42,928 nt of DNA from assembly GCA_026645775.1 (NCBI GenBank), contig JAPKMS010000154.1, positions 1 through 42,928 on the forward strand, given 5' to 3'. Of the stretch, positions 15,558 through 24,739 are shown piece by piece. Source of the stretch: Anaerolineae bacterium. Its GTDB lineage: Bacteria; Chloroflexota; Anaerolineae; CG2-30-64-16. The translations under genes were made by a program, and so were the position numbers. Below the pieces are notes generated by a model. It was not told where the DNA came from, did no database searches, and saw only the letters and a list, made by a program, of their open reading frames with translations. The first letter of the stretch is position 1. Each line of letters starts with the position of its first letter.

Positions 15558-17546
15558 CTACAGTAACCTTCGCCTGCGCCTCCATAGGCCGCGCGCGATC
15601 CATCCCAGGACCAGCGTGATCAACGTTCCCAGCGTAACCCACTTGGCCGCGGCGCGCAAGGGCGTGTCCTCGAACCGCAGCAGGATGTAACCCTCACCGG
15701 CCGGCACGGGCGCGACGACGCGCGCCAACGGGCCCGCCTCGCGTTCAAGCGCAAGGCGGCGCACAGGTCGGCCGTCTTTGCCCTCCAGCAGGTAGGCGGT
15801 CCAGCCCGGATACCAGAACCGATTGAAGACGATGCGCTGGCCGGCCTCCCTGGCATAATAATAGATCTGCTCGTGGGCGCTGCCTGCCCCTTCCGAATTG
15901 ACGGCCAACGTCTCGTTCTGCGGCACGCGACTGTAATCCACCCGCGTGGTGACTTCGCCCCCCTTGGCCCACAGCTCCGCCATATCCGACCAGCGCGGGC
16001 GCTGCTGAGGATCAACCCACGCTGTGACCCCGGTCATCTCGTCGCTGGTGCGCTGGAAAGCCATCAGCGCCGCGTAGGACACCGGGCCTTGTTCGGGCGT
16101 CGGTTCACGCATCTGCACGCGCACGTAGGGGGCGCTGCTCAACAGCAATACCGCCGCGAGGATAAACGCGGGCCAGGCCGCAAGGCGCTGATCGCCGTCA
16201 TCTGCCGGCTGCCCCGCCCCGGCGGCCACCAGTGTCGCCGGCAAAATGCTCAACGGGAGGATCGCCAGCATGAGATAGCGCCAGGGGAACTGCGCAAAGG
16301 GCACGATGGGCACGTGGCGCCACACCCAGATCGAGCCATTCAGCGTCAAGAAGGTGCTGACCAGGGCCCAGGCGCCCCAAAAGCGCACCTCGCGCCGTGC
16401 GGCCGGCCACAGCCGACCTGCAAGCGCCAGCGCGAACAGCGAAAACAGCGTGGCAGCCGCGCCGAGCTGGAAGCTCATCCCGCCCTGCGCCGCCTCCACG
16501 GGGCCGGGTTTGCTGATGCCGAAGCCCCAGGCCGGGCTGAAGAGCTGGTGGAAGAAGACGAAATGCTGGGCCGGGTCGTAATACTCGCCGAACCACTGGG
16601 TCTGATTGATGTACTTCAGCACCGACCCTTCAATGACCGCCGGCACAAAGAACGCCGCGCTCAGGCCCAGGCCAAGCATGGCCGCCAGGGCAGGCGCCAG
16701 CAGCAGGCGGACGAAAGACGGAAGATGAGCGAGGGCAGAGGGGCGTCGGTCGGCAGCAAGTGACCCGTCCGTCGTCTTTCGTCTCCCATCTCGCCACTGC
16801 CACCACGTCAACGCGAGGACGTACACCGCCAACGCCGGCGTAAACACCAGCGCCACCAGGTTGCTGGTCCACATGATCGCGGCGAACGCAGCAGCCGCGC
16901 CCAGGATCGCGGCCCAGCGCGGCCGGATCACCGCCTCGCGGAAGCCCCACAACGCCAGCGGTAGGAAAGCCAGCGCCAGCGACTCGGCCATCGCCGCACG
17001 CACATAGACGTCCACCAGGTGATAGGGGATGACCATGTAGGCAACTGCGGCGACCCACCCTGCTCCGCTCGCTGTGGCACGCGACGCGCCGCGACCCAGC
17101 CACGAGCGGACAAAACCGTACATCGCCAGCCCCGAGAGGATGATCGACAAGGCCAACACAGCTTTAACGCTGTTCTCGAAACCCAGTCCAAGGAAGTGAT
17201 GGAACAGCTCGCCGACCAAGGTCGCCAGTGGGCCGTAAACGATAAAGAACGGGTAGCCGTAGCCGAAGGTCCAATCCGGCGACCAGCGCGGGAACCAGAT
17301 GCCATCTTGCACCGACTTGTCATACTGGAAAATGAAGTAGACGTCGTGTCGCGCGTCGTGCGCGCCCCAAAAATAGCCGGGCTGAAGCAGCGGCGAGATG
17401 ACGATCAGCGCAGAGAGCAAGACCAGCACAAGGTATGGAGCGGACGCTGGAGGATGGAAGATGGCCTTGTTCCGGCTTTTCCTCTTTGACCCATCCTCTA
17501 TCGCCCTTCGTCCTTCGTCCATCGTCCTTCGTCCTTCGTCCATCAT
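15558..17546 (-). CDS. Large polytopic membrane protein (PTPS-related/YfhO-like)
   Basis: PYLVLVLLSALIVISPLLQPGYFWGAHDARHDVYFIFQYDKSVQDGIWFPRWSPDWTFGYGYPFFIVYGPLATL and many TM segments; ATG overlaps the upstream gene stop (ATGA). Confidence 0.75.
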   Translation of the reverse strand: MMDEGRRTMDEGRRAIEDGSKRKSRNKAIFHPPASAPYLVLVLLSALIVISPLLQPGYFWGAHDARHDVYFIFQYDKSVQDGIWFPRWSPDWTFGYGYPFFIVYGPLATLVGELFHHFLGLGFENSVKAVLALSIILSGLAMYGFVRSWLGRGASRATASGAGWVAAVAYMVIPYHLVDVYVRAAMAESLALAFLPLALWGFREAVIRPRWAAILGAAAAFAAIMWTSNLVALVFTPALAVYVLALTWWQWRDGRRKTTDGSLAADRRPSALAHLPSFVRLLLAPALAAMLGLGLSAAFFVPAVIEGSVLKYINQTQWFGEYYDPAQHFVFFHQLFSPAWGFGISKPGPVEAAQGGMSFQLGAAATLFSLFALALAGRLWPAARREVRFWGAWALVSTFLTLNGSIWVWRHVPIVPFAQFPWRYLMLAILPLSILPATLVAAGAGQPADDGDQRLAAWPAFILAAVLLLSSAPYVRVQMREPTPEQGPVSYAALMAFQRTSDEMTGVTAWVDPQQRPRWSDMAELWAKGGEVTTRVDYSRVPQNETLAVNSEGAGSAHEQIYYYAREAGQRIVFNRFWYPGWTAYLLEGKDGRPVRRLALEREAGPLARVVAPVPAGEGYILLRFEDTPLRAAAKWVTLGTLITLVLGWIARGLWRRRRRLL
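17500..17541 (-). repeat. Heptanucleotide tandem repeat (GGACGAA-type, 6 units) at the 5' end of the 15558-17546 gene
   Basis: Minus strand GGACGAA GGACGAA GGACGAT GGACGAA GGACGAA GGGCGAT. Confidence 0.9.
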
Positions 17547-19333
17547 GGCGTCAACGTCACCTTGTCGTCTGCGCCCGCCGTCAGACGCTCGCCGGTCTGC
17601 AAGAGGTAGAAACCGAGCAGATAGCGATAATCGCCGCCGATAGGCGCATCGGACGCCAGCACGAGATCGTACACATCCCCCACCACCTGGCCCGGCCGCC
17701 ACCCGCTGGTGGGGGAGCTGTTGCCTTGCGGCATGGTGTCCAACTGGCCGTAACGCACACCATCCGGCCCGATCGCGTGGACGAAAACCGTGTAGTCTTG
17801 CGTCAAGGGCCGCAGCGCCTCCCACCGCACCCGGAGTGTCACCCGGCCGCCCGGGCCGGGCGCACCCTCCGGCGTCGCGCTCACCAGCGCGATCTCATCC
17901 CGACCGAAAATCGCGAGCGGCGCGTCGGGGGGCGCGTCCGCGGTGACCGGATTGAGGGGCTGGCCGGCGTCAGCAGCCGCCGCCCGTGCGGCCTCCGCAT
18001 CGGGGGATAGGGCCGGCCCCAGCGGTGCGGGCGCGCCGTGGACGCCCAGCACGACCAGCGCGATCAACGCGGCGCACAGCACCGCGGCGCTGCGCTCCCG
18101 CTGCTCCGCCGGCCACAGATCCAGTACGACCCGGCTGCCGGCGCCGCCCAGCCACGCCAGCCACGGTCCCGCCAAGAGCAGGAGCTGCCAGGGATAGGTC
18201 AGCGTGCGGCCCAGGAACGGCAGCAGTCGCCAAAGCGGCGCCGCCAAAACCGTGCTCAACGCCATCAGGGCCAACGCGATCCCACCGGCGCGGCGTTGGG
18301 AGAGGCGCAGCGCACGACCCTCCGCCCTCAGCGCATCCGCCGGGCTGCCCAGGCTGAAGCACGAAACCACAGCCAGCACAAACACCATGATCCCGACGCT
18401 GAACGTCAACGCGTCGTCCGGTCCCGCCACGCTGACGCCGTTGCCTCCGCCGGCCCACAGCAGTTGGTTAAGGTAGACGAAGTGATCGGTAAAGTTGACG
18501 TAAGTCGAGCCGCCCCATCCGTGTCGCAGGATCACAGGCAGCAGCCCCAGGGCGCCGAGCGCCAGCCCGCCGGCCCAGCCGGCCAACGGCCCCAAGCGTC
18601 CTGTCAAGGAGATGCTTCGCTGGCGATGTGCCGAATCCAACGGTGAGCTCTTAACCCGCGCAGCATGACGGATAGGCTGCCCGCGCAGCGCGGCCGAATC
18701 CCCTGTCCGACGAGCCAGCGCGTACCCCAGGACGATCACCGCCAGCCACAGCGCCAGCCCCATCTGCGTCCACAGCGCCGCGGCGACCCCCAGCGCCAGG
18801 CCGACCGCACCACGGCGGCTCCCGTCGGCTGCGGCATCGGCGGCCCACAGCACGAACGGCAGCAGCCCCAGCAGCGCAGCCTCGGCAAATGCGCCGCGCA
18901 CATACACCGTCGCCAGCCCCATCGGCCAATAGACGTACACCGCCGCGGCGACCAACGCGGGCCAGCTACCCAATCGCCGCCGCGCCCAGCCAACCATACC
19001 CAGCGCGCCCGCCAGCAGGCTCAGCCCGAACACGAGCTTCACCGCGGCAACAGAAGATGCGCCCAAGAGCCGCAGCGCCGCGGCCAGGAGATAGGGCAGT
19101 ACGCGCTCCCCGCGCAGCAGATCGTACGGTTGCCCCACGGTCGGCGCCCACCCCAGGTCAGTCAGCCGCTGCATCAGATCCGTAAGGTTGAAGATCGGCA
19201 GGGAGCCCGAGTGGAACTCGAAGTAGCCCGGATACGCCAGCGGCGCCCAGGCGAACACCGGCAGCAGCCAGGCCAAGAGGGTCGTGGCGGCGGGCCAGGC
19301 GAATTGGACGGACCTCCTGATGGACAGCTTCAT
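17543..19333 (-). CDS. Polytopic membrane protein with C-terminal extracytoplasmic domain
   Basis: MKLSIRRSVQFAWPAATTLLAWLLPVFAWAPLAYPGYFEFHSG...; repeated TM helices; C-terminal beta-rich VTLRVRWEALRPLTQDYTVFVHAIGPDGVRYGQLDTMPQ. Confidence 0.75.
   Translation of the reverse strand: MKLSIRRSVQFAWPAATTLLAWLLPVFAWAPLAYPGYFEFHSGSLPIFNLTDLMQRLTDLGWAPTVGQPYDLLRGERVLPYLLAAALRLLGASSVAAVKLVFGLSLLAGALGMVGWARRRLGSWPALVAAAVYVYWPMGLATVYVRGAFAEAALLGLLPFVLWAADAAADGSRRGAVGLALGVAAALWTQMGLALWLAVIVLGYALARRTGDSAALRGQPIRHAARVKSSPLDSAHRQRSISLTGRLGPLAGWAGGLALGALGLLPVILRHGWGGSTYVNFTDHFVYLNQLLWAGGGNGVSVAGPDDALTFSVGIMVFVLAVVSCFSLGSPADALRAEGRALRLSQRRAGGIALALMALSTVLAAPLWRLLPFLGRTLTYPWQLLLLAGPWLAWLGGAGSRVVLDLWPAEQRERSAAVLCAALIALVVLGVHGAPAPLGPALSPDAEAARAAAADAGQPLNPVTADAPPDAPLAIFGRDEIALVSATPEGAPGPGGRVTLRVRWEALRPLTQDYTVFVHAIGPDGVRYGQLDTMPQGNSSPTSGWRPGQVVGDVYDLVLASDAPIGGDYRYLLGFYLLQTGERLTAGADDKVTLTP
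18609..18669 (-). repeat. 61-bp dispersed repeat, copy inside the membrane-protein CDS
   Basis: Reverse complement gtcatgctgcgcgggttaagagctcaccgttggattcggcacatcgccagcgaagcatctc; conserved ends, same 61-bp length. Confidence 0.75.
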
Positions 19334-19348
19334 CGTCGGATAACGCCC

Positions 19349-20614
19349 TTAAACCAACTCCCGGAGGCAGGCCAGGCAGTAATCCACTTCCTCGGCCGTG
19401 TTGTAGTGCGCCAGGCCGGCGCGCACGACGCCGCCCGAAGCCTCCAGCCCCAGCCGCTCGGTCCCTGCGATCGCATAGAAATTGCCGGCCCACACATAGA
19501 CGCCGCGCCGCGCCAGGTGTTCCGCGACGGCCGCGGGCGTGTGGCCCGCCAAACGAAACGCGGCTGTCGGCGTCCGCTGGTCAAACTGGGTGAAGTCGCG
19601 GATGCCATAGAAGGTCAGGCCCGGGATCGCCAACAAGCCGGCCACAAAACGCTCAAACAGCGGCCGCTCGTAGGCCTGGATGGCGGCCATCGCCTGCTTC
19701 ACTGCGCGCCGCCGGCCCGAAAGCCCAGGGAACCGGTCAGCCAGATGCGCGCCGAACTCTTCGCCGAGCTCGGCCAGGTATTCCACCGCCGCCAACACGC
19801 CTGCCTGCGCCTCATGACTCTGGGTGCCGGTCTCGAATTTATCGGGCGACTGGTCTCCGGCGGGCCGCACCTTGTACGCGCGCAGCCGTTCCAACAGCTC
19901 GTGCCGCCCCCAAACCGTGCCTGAGTGCGGCCCGAAGAACTTGTAGGGCGAGCAGACGAGAAAGTCGCAATCCAGCGCCTGCACATCGATGGGGCCGTGC
20001 GGCGCATAGTGCACTGCGTCCACCCACAGCCACGCGCCCGCGGCGTGCGCCATCTCGGCGATGCGGGCGATCGGGTTGATCGTGCCCACCAGGTTGGAGG
20101 CGTAACCGACGGCCACCACACGGGTGCGCGGGCTCAGGTTCGCGGCCAGGTCATCCAGATCCAGGGTGCAGTCTTCGGGGCGGAAATCCACCTCGCGGAC
20201 GACAATGCCCTGCTCGGCCAACGCCAGCCAGGGCGCGCGGTTGGCATCGTGATCCAGCCGAGTGATGAGGATCTCATCGCCCGGCGCCAGTTCGCGTCCA
20301 ATCGCCCGGCTGAAGGCGAACGTCAGCGTGGTCGTGTTGGCGCCGAAGACGATCTCCCGAGCCGAGGGGGCGTTGAGCAGGTCGGCCATGGCTTCGTGCG
20401 CAGCGACCAACCCCGCATCGCTCTCGCGGCTGGTGCGGAACGGTCCACCGTGGTTGGCATTGCAGTGGATCAGATAGTGGCTCATGGCGTCGATGACGCG
20501 CTGGGGCACCTGTGTGCCGCCGGGCCCATCGAAGTAGACGGCAGGACGCCCCGCATCGTGTAGGGCCAAGGCCGGGAACTGGCTGCGCAGGGGCGAGAGA
20601 TCGATCACGGACAT
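19349..20614 (-). CDS. Cysteine desulfurase-like protein (class V PLP aminotransferase)
   Basis: VYFDGPGGTQVPQRVIDAMSHYLIHCNANHGGPFRTSRESD...WLWVDAVHYAPHGPIDVQALDCDFLVCSPYKFFGPHSG. Confidence 0.93.
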   Translation of the reverse strand: MSVIDLSPLRSQFPALALHDAGRPAVYFDGPGGTQVPQRVIDAMSHYLIHCNANHGGPFRTSRESDAGLVAAHEAMADLLNAPSAREIVFGANTTTLTFAFSRAIGRELAPGDEILITRLDHDANRAPWLALAEQGIVVREVDFRPEDCTLDLDDLAANLSPRTRVVAVGYASNLVGTINPIARIAEMAHAAGAWLWVDAVHYAPHGPIDVQALDCDFLVCSPYKFFGPHSGTVWGRHELLERLRAYKVRPAGDQSPDKFETGTQSHEAQAGVLAAVEYLAELGEEFGAHLADRFPGLSGRRRAVKQAMAAIQAYERPLFERFVAGLLAIPGLTFYGIRDFTQFDQRTPTAAFRLAGHTPAAVAEHLARRGVYVWAGNFYAIAGTERLGLEASGGVVRAGLAHYNTAEEVDYCLACLRELV

Positions 20615-20698
20615 AGATATCATCTCCTATGTGGCTGTGGACACCAGAAATCGAGACAGCATCTTACTACCTTTGGCTCTCACCCGCAAACCGTATGG

Positions 20699-20704
20699 TA
20701 TAAT
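20699..20704 (+). promoter_or_regulatory. Consensus -10 (TATAAT) 7 bp upstream of an ATG: candidate leaderless promoter
   Basis: ggTATAATagggtatATGcc; no good -35 at 17 bp. Confidence 0.5.
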
Positions 20705-20711
20705 AGGGTAT

Positions 20712-20960
20712 ATGCCAACCATATCCAACATTCTGCTCAAATTCCGCTACTACGATACCTTGGGGGATGCACTGCTGGCTCAGGGCAAAGCCGACGAGGC
20801 GCTGGCCGCCTATCGCACGGCCCGCCAACACTGCCTGCCGGAAGATCTCCGCACCATGCGCCAGGATTTGGCCTGGCTGGCAACCGTTTACCCCGCTTTG
20901 CCGTCCGCTGCCCTCCGCCAGGCCCTGGCGATCTTCGCCACGGAGGATGACCGTGGCTAA
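20712..20960 (+). CDS. Small TPR-like protein
   Basis: MPTISNILLKFRYYDTLGDALLAQGKADEALAAYRTARQHC; overlaps the next gene. Confidence 0.65.
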   Translation: MPTISNILLKFRYYDTLGDALLAQGKADEALAAYRTARQHCLPEDLRTMRQDLAWLATVYPALPSAALRQALAIFATEDDRG

Positions 20961-22773
20961 AGACGCACCGTTTCGCGACCCTGCACAGCCGCTCATCCGC
21001 CGGTCTGCCGACCGCCATGCCTGGCTCGCCCTCCTGCTGGTGATCCCCGCGCTGCTCCCGCTGCTGGCGCCCGGCTACTTTTTCCGGGCCCATGACGCCC
21101 ATCACAGCGTTTTTTGGCTGGTGGAGTTCGACCAGGCGTTTCGCGATGGGGCGCTCTGGCCCATCTGGGCGCCCGACCATCTATTGGGCTTCGGCTATCC
21201 GCTGTGGCTGGTCTATGCGCCGCTGGCTTACTTCGCCGCCGAGGCGTTTCACCTGCTGGGGCTGGGATTCGTGACCGCGGTCAAGGCGACCTGGGCGCTG
21301 GGCTTCCTGTTCGGCGCGCTGGGCGTGTATCGGCTGGGCCGGCGGTGGTGGGGGCCGGCCGCGGGGCTGGTGGCGGCGGTCGCCTACACGTACGCGCCCT
21401 ACCACTTCGTACAGATCTATGTGCGGGCCGCGCTGGCCGAGTTTATCGCGCTGGCGATCGCACCGTGGGTGCTGCTGGCCTTCGTGGCGCTGTGGGATGA
21501 TCCGCGGCCGCGCCGGGCAGCCTGGGCCGCGCTCTCGGTCGGCGCCCTGCTGCTGGCCCACAGCGCCGCGTCCATCACCTATCTGCCGGTGCTGGGCGCC
21601 TTCCTGGTGGTCAAAACGCTGATCGTGCTCTGGCCGCGCGCCCGCCAACGCGGGGGAATCCGCCTGGTGCAAGTTCCGGGGCCCAAAATCGTGTGGGCCG
21701 GTGCGGCGCTGATCCTCGGCATCTGCCTGGCTAGCATCTTCTTGATCCCGCTCCTGGTCGAAAAACGCTTCGCGGGCGAGTCGCTCTGGCTGCGCAACAC
21801 CTACGACTATAGCCTGCACTTCGTCTACCCGGCTCAGTTCTTCAGTTCCGGTTGGGGCTTCGGTTTCTCGACGCCGGGTGCAAACGATGGTATGAGCTTC
21901 CAGGTAGGCCTGTTGACATTCATCGCGGCGGCCCTGGGCACGGTGCTCGCGCTGAGCGGCGCAGCGCGGGGCCGGTTGGCACATCGGGCCGAGGCCATCT
22001 TCCTGGCCATCGGCAGCCTGGCCGCGCTGTTCCTGATGACTCCGGCCGCTAAGGTCATCTGGGATACGGTGCCGTTGGTGAGCATGCTGCAATTCCCCTG
22101 GCGTCTGCTGGCCCTGACTGCGCTGACGTTGGCCCTGCTGGCCGGCGCGGCGCTCCACTGGCTGGAACCCAGCCCGCGCCAAACCGTCAGCCCTTACGCT
22201 TATGTGGCCGCGCTCGCGCTGATCGTCGCCAGCTTCGCCTACACCCGGCCCGAGCTGGTTGCCGTCCGCCCGCAAGATGAAAGCCCGCTGGCCGTCATCG
22301 AGTTTGAGATGGCCTATCCGGACATGCGCGGCATAACGTATTGGGCGGAACGCCAACCGGCCAACGAGGACTCACCGCTGCTGGCCGAGTATCTGGCCGG
22401 CCAACCGCTGGTCAAGGCGGCCATCGTCACCGGCTCAGGCGTCATCATCGACCAAAGCCACACCGCCAACTCGGCCCGAGCGCGCGTGCGCGCAGATGAG
22501 ACGGTGCACCTGCGCTTCTACACCGCTTACTTCCCCGGCTGGCGTGCGACCGTCGACGGCCAGCCCGTCGCGATCACGCCGGACGCGCCCAACGGGTTGA
22601 TCGGGCTGGATCTGCCGCCCGGCGAACACGAGGTGCGCATCCGATTCGGCGCAACGCCGGCCCGCCGGATCGGGGTCGGCCTCTCGTTGGCCGCGCTGGC
22701 CGCCCTCGGTGCGTTGGCGCTGATCGACCGGCGGGGCAGTCGGCGACCTGATCCGATAATGGGGCGCACATGA
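20947..22773 (+). CDS. Large polytopic membrane protein, paralogous to 15558-17546
   Basis: LLAPGYFFRAHDAHHSVFWLVEFDQAFRDGALWPIWAPDHLLGFGYPLWLVYAPLAYFAAEAFHLLGLGFVTAVKATWALGF aligns with the 15558-17546 product; many TM segments. Confidence 0.82.
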   Translation: MTVAKDAPFRDPAQPLIRRSADRHAWLALLLVIPALLPLLAPGYFFRAHDAHHSVFWLVEFDQAFRDGALWPIWAPDHLLGFGYPLWLVYAPLAYFAAEAFHLLGLGFVTAVKATWALGFLFGALGVYRLGRRWWGPAAGLVAAVAYTYAPYHFVQIYVRAALAEFIALAIAPWVLLAFVALWDDPRPRRAAWAALSVGALLLAHSAASITYLPVLGAFLVVKTLIVLWPRARQRGGIRLVQVPGPKIVWAGAALILGICLASIFLIPLLVEKRFAGESLWLRNTYDYSLHFVYPAQFFSSGWGFGFSTPGANDGMSFQVGLLTFIAAALGTVLALSGAARGRLAHRAEAIFLAIGSLAALFLMTPAAKVIWDTVPLVSMLQFPWRLLALTALTLALLAGAALHWLEPSPRQTVSPYAYVAALALIVASFAYTRPELVAVRPQDESPLAVIEFEMAYPDMRGITYWAERQPANEDSPLLAEYLAGQPLVKAAIVTGSGVIIDQSHTANSARARVRADETVHLRFYTAYFPGWRATVDGQPVAITPDAPNGLIGLDLPPGEHEVRIRFGATPARRIGVGLSLAALAALGALALIDRRGSRRPDPIMGRT

Positions 22774-22870
22774 TGCGGACGCCGAAGGCGCCTGATTGAC
22801 CTGATCACTGCATTTTCACCGGGATTGTGCCCCAATCGGAGCATGGGCACGCATGTGCGAATCAGAACAT

Positions 22871-22899
22871 TTGCGAAAACGAATCAGGGATGCTAGAAT
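22871..22899 (+). promoter_or_regulatory. Sigma70-like promoter close to start codon
   Basis: TTGCGA-17 bp-TAGAAT, ATG at 22909. Confidence 0.55.
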
Positions 22900-22908
22900 A
22901 GCTGACCT

Positions 22909-24018
22909 ATGAGTCAACCCGCTAGCCCCCAACCGCGCTATGGACGTGAGCGCGTGTGTCCCCACTGTGGGACACGAGTTGCTCAAAAAGCCAAGTCCTG
23001 CTTCTTCTGCGGTTCTCCGCTGGATGGCGAGCCGCGCCAGCGCCTGCGCGTGCCGTGGGCCGATTTTGTCCTGTTCGCCGTCATCGCGGCGGTGTTGGCG
23101 TTGTGGTGGCTGCGAGCCCCTGAAACGCCGGGCGTCCAGCAAATAGCATCCAGCAACCGCCAAGGCGACATCGCGGCCGAGCTGACCGCGGGGTCGCCCA
23201 CCGCCCAGCCGACCGTCATCCCGCCGACACCGACGCCGACGCCGACCGAAACGCCGCAGCCCACACCCACCATCCTGGCAGCCCCGCTCCGTCATGTCGT
23301 GAAATCCGGTGACACGGTAGCGGCGATCGCCCAAAAATACGGCTCCACCATCAAAGACATCATCCAGGCCAACGGCCTGGGTGCAGATGGCCGGCTGAGC
23401 GTCGGTCAGGCACTCATCATACCGTTGGCCGGCCCTACGGGCGGGCTGGGGCCCACGGCGACCCCTAGCGGCGGCTCCCTGGTTTACACCGTGCAATCCG
23501 GCGACACGATCAGCGACATTGCCTTGAAGTACGGCTCGCAGATCGACTGGATTCTGAACGCCAACAAGCTGAAGGCGACCGATTTTTTGCGGATCGGCCA
23601 ATCGCTGACGATCCCGCTTAGCCCCGCCACTCCCACTGTTGCCCCTACACCGGTTGTTGCGCTCGTCACGCCCACGGTTACGCCGACGCCCGAACGCGCC
23701 CTGGCCGCGCCGAGCCTGTTGGCGCCGGCGAGCGCAGCCGTGCTCTCCGGGCAGGCGGTGGTTTTGTTGACCTGGACGTCAGTGGGGACGCTGGAGGAAA
23801 CCGAGTTCTACGTGGTGACGCTGCGCCGCGCCGATCGCGAGCTACCGGTTGCGACGTTCTGGACCAAAGGCACGACCTGGCGTCTGCAGACTCAATACCG
23901 GGGGGACGCGACCGGCATCGAGTATGCCTGGAGCGTGCAGGTGCACGCCGGGTCCGCCGAGCAGCCCGGCAAGACAATGAGCCCGCCGAGCGAAACGCGC
24001 CGTTTCACCTGGAAGTAA
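22909..24018 (+). CDS. Zinc-ribbon/TM/double-LysM surface protein
   Basis: CPHCGTRVAQKAKSCFFCGSPL; TM; PT-rich linker; two LysM (HVVKSGDTVAAIAQKYGSTIKDIIQANGL; YTVQSGDTISDIALKYGSQIDWILNANKL). Confidence 0.93.
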   Translation: MSQPASPQPRYGRERVCPHCGTRVAQKAKSCFFCGSPLDGEPRQRLRVPWADFVLFAVIAAVLALWWLRAPETPGVQQIASSNRQGDIAAELTAGSPTAQPTVIPPTPTPTPTETPQPTPTILAAPLRHVVKSGDTVAAIAQKYGSTIKDIIQANGLGADGRLSVGQALIIPLAGPTGGLGPTATPSGGSLVYTVQSGDTISDIALKYGSQIDWILNANKLKATDFLRIGQSLTIPLSPATPTVAPTPVVALVTPTVTPTPERALAAPSLLAPASAAVLSGQAVVLLTWTSVGTLEETEFYVVTLRRADRELPVATFWTKGTTWRLQTQYRGDATGIEYAWSVQVHAGSAEQPGKTMSPPSETRRFTWK

Positions 24019-24739
24019 ACACCCCATACAGGTTGAGATCCCCTTCGTGCCCATCAGCAACGAACGTGGCTGACGTGACGAGCCCTGCCTCATTTGCCAG
24101 TGCGCCCAACTCCTCCCGGTCGATGGTCGCGCAATAGCGCTTGCCGGCCGCGCCCGCGCCCCAGGAGAGCAAGCAGTCGCCCGGTTCTAGATCGTTCTCG
24201 TCGAACCCGGCTGCCTGCCAGGGCAGCACCCGGCCGCGCAGGCGCAGGGAGCCCATAAACTGCCAGGTGGACAGCACCAACACAGCACCGGCGCCGAGCA
24301 GCGCAGCGCATTGGGCCAGGAAACGCACCCGTTGGTCGCGGCCGGGGATGTGATGCAGCACGGCCAGGCAGGCGATGGCATCAGGCGCGAAACCGGCCGC
24401 TGCCCCGCACCAGTTGGGGCTGAGCAAATCCGCCTCCACGAACGCGGTCGCCGAGACGTCCTCGCGCTCGGCCTGCAGCCGTTCCTGCGCCGCGGCCAAC
24501 AAACCGCGGCTGCTATCCAGGCCCAAGTAGCGGCCCCTCCAGCCCTGCGTCCTCAGAAACGCCAACAGCCGACCGTTGCCGCAGCCCAAGTCCAGCACGT
24601 TGGCTGCCGGGGCAAGATAGGGTAGAATGCGACTGAAGCTGAGGGGCCAGCCGGCGCGCGTGCGATCGAAATCCTCAGCGAAACTGGCATAAAATTCACG
24701 GTTCAGCGCGGCCAGGGCCGCGCAAGTTTCGGTCTTCAT
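24005..24739 (-). CDS. Class I SAM-dependent methyltransferase
   Basis: ANVLDLGCGNGRLLAFLRTQGWRGRYLGLDSSRGLL...DAIACLAVLHHIPG. Confidence 0.9.
   Translation of the reverse strand: MKTETCAALAALNREFYASFAEDFDRTRAGWPLSFSRILPYLAPAANVLDLGCGNGRLLAFLRTQGWRGRYLGLDSSRGLLAAAQERLQAEREDVSATAFVEADLLSPNWCGAAAGFAPDAIACLAVLHHIPGRDQRVRFLAQCAALLGAGAVLVLSTWQFMGSLRLRGRVLPWQAAGFDENDLEPGDCLLSWGAGAAGKRYCATIDREELGALANEAGLVTSATFVADGHEGDLNLYGVFTSR

Noticed and set aside
16198-16596. 132-aa minus-strand ORF and similar alternative-frame ORFs inside membrane-protein genes
   Set aside because: Out-of-frame overlaps with longer, domain-supported ORFs
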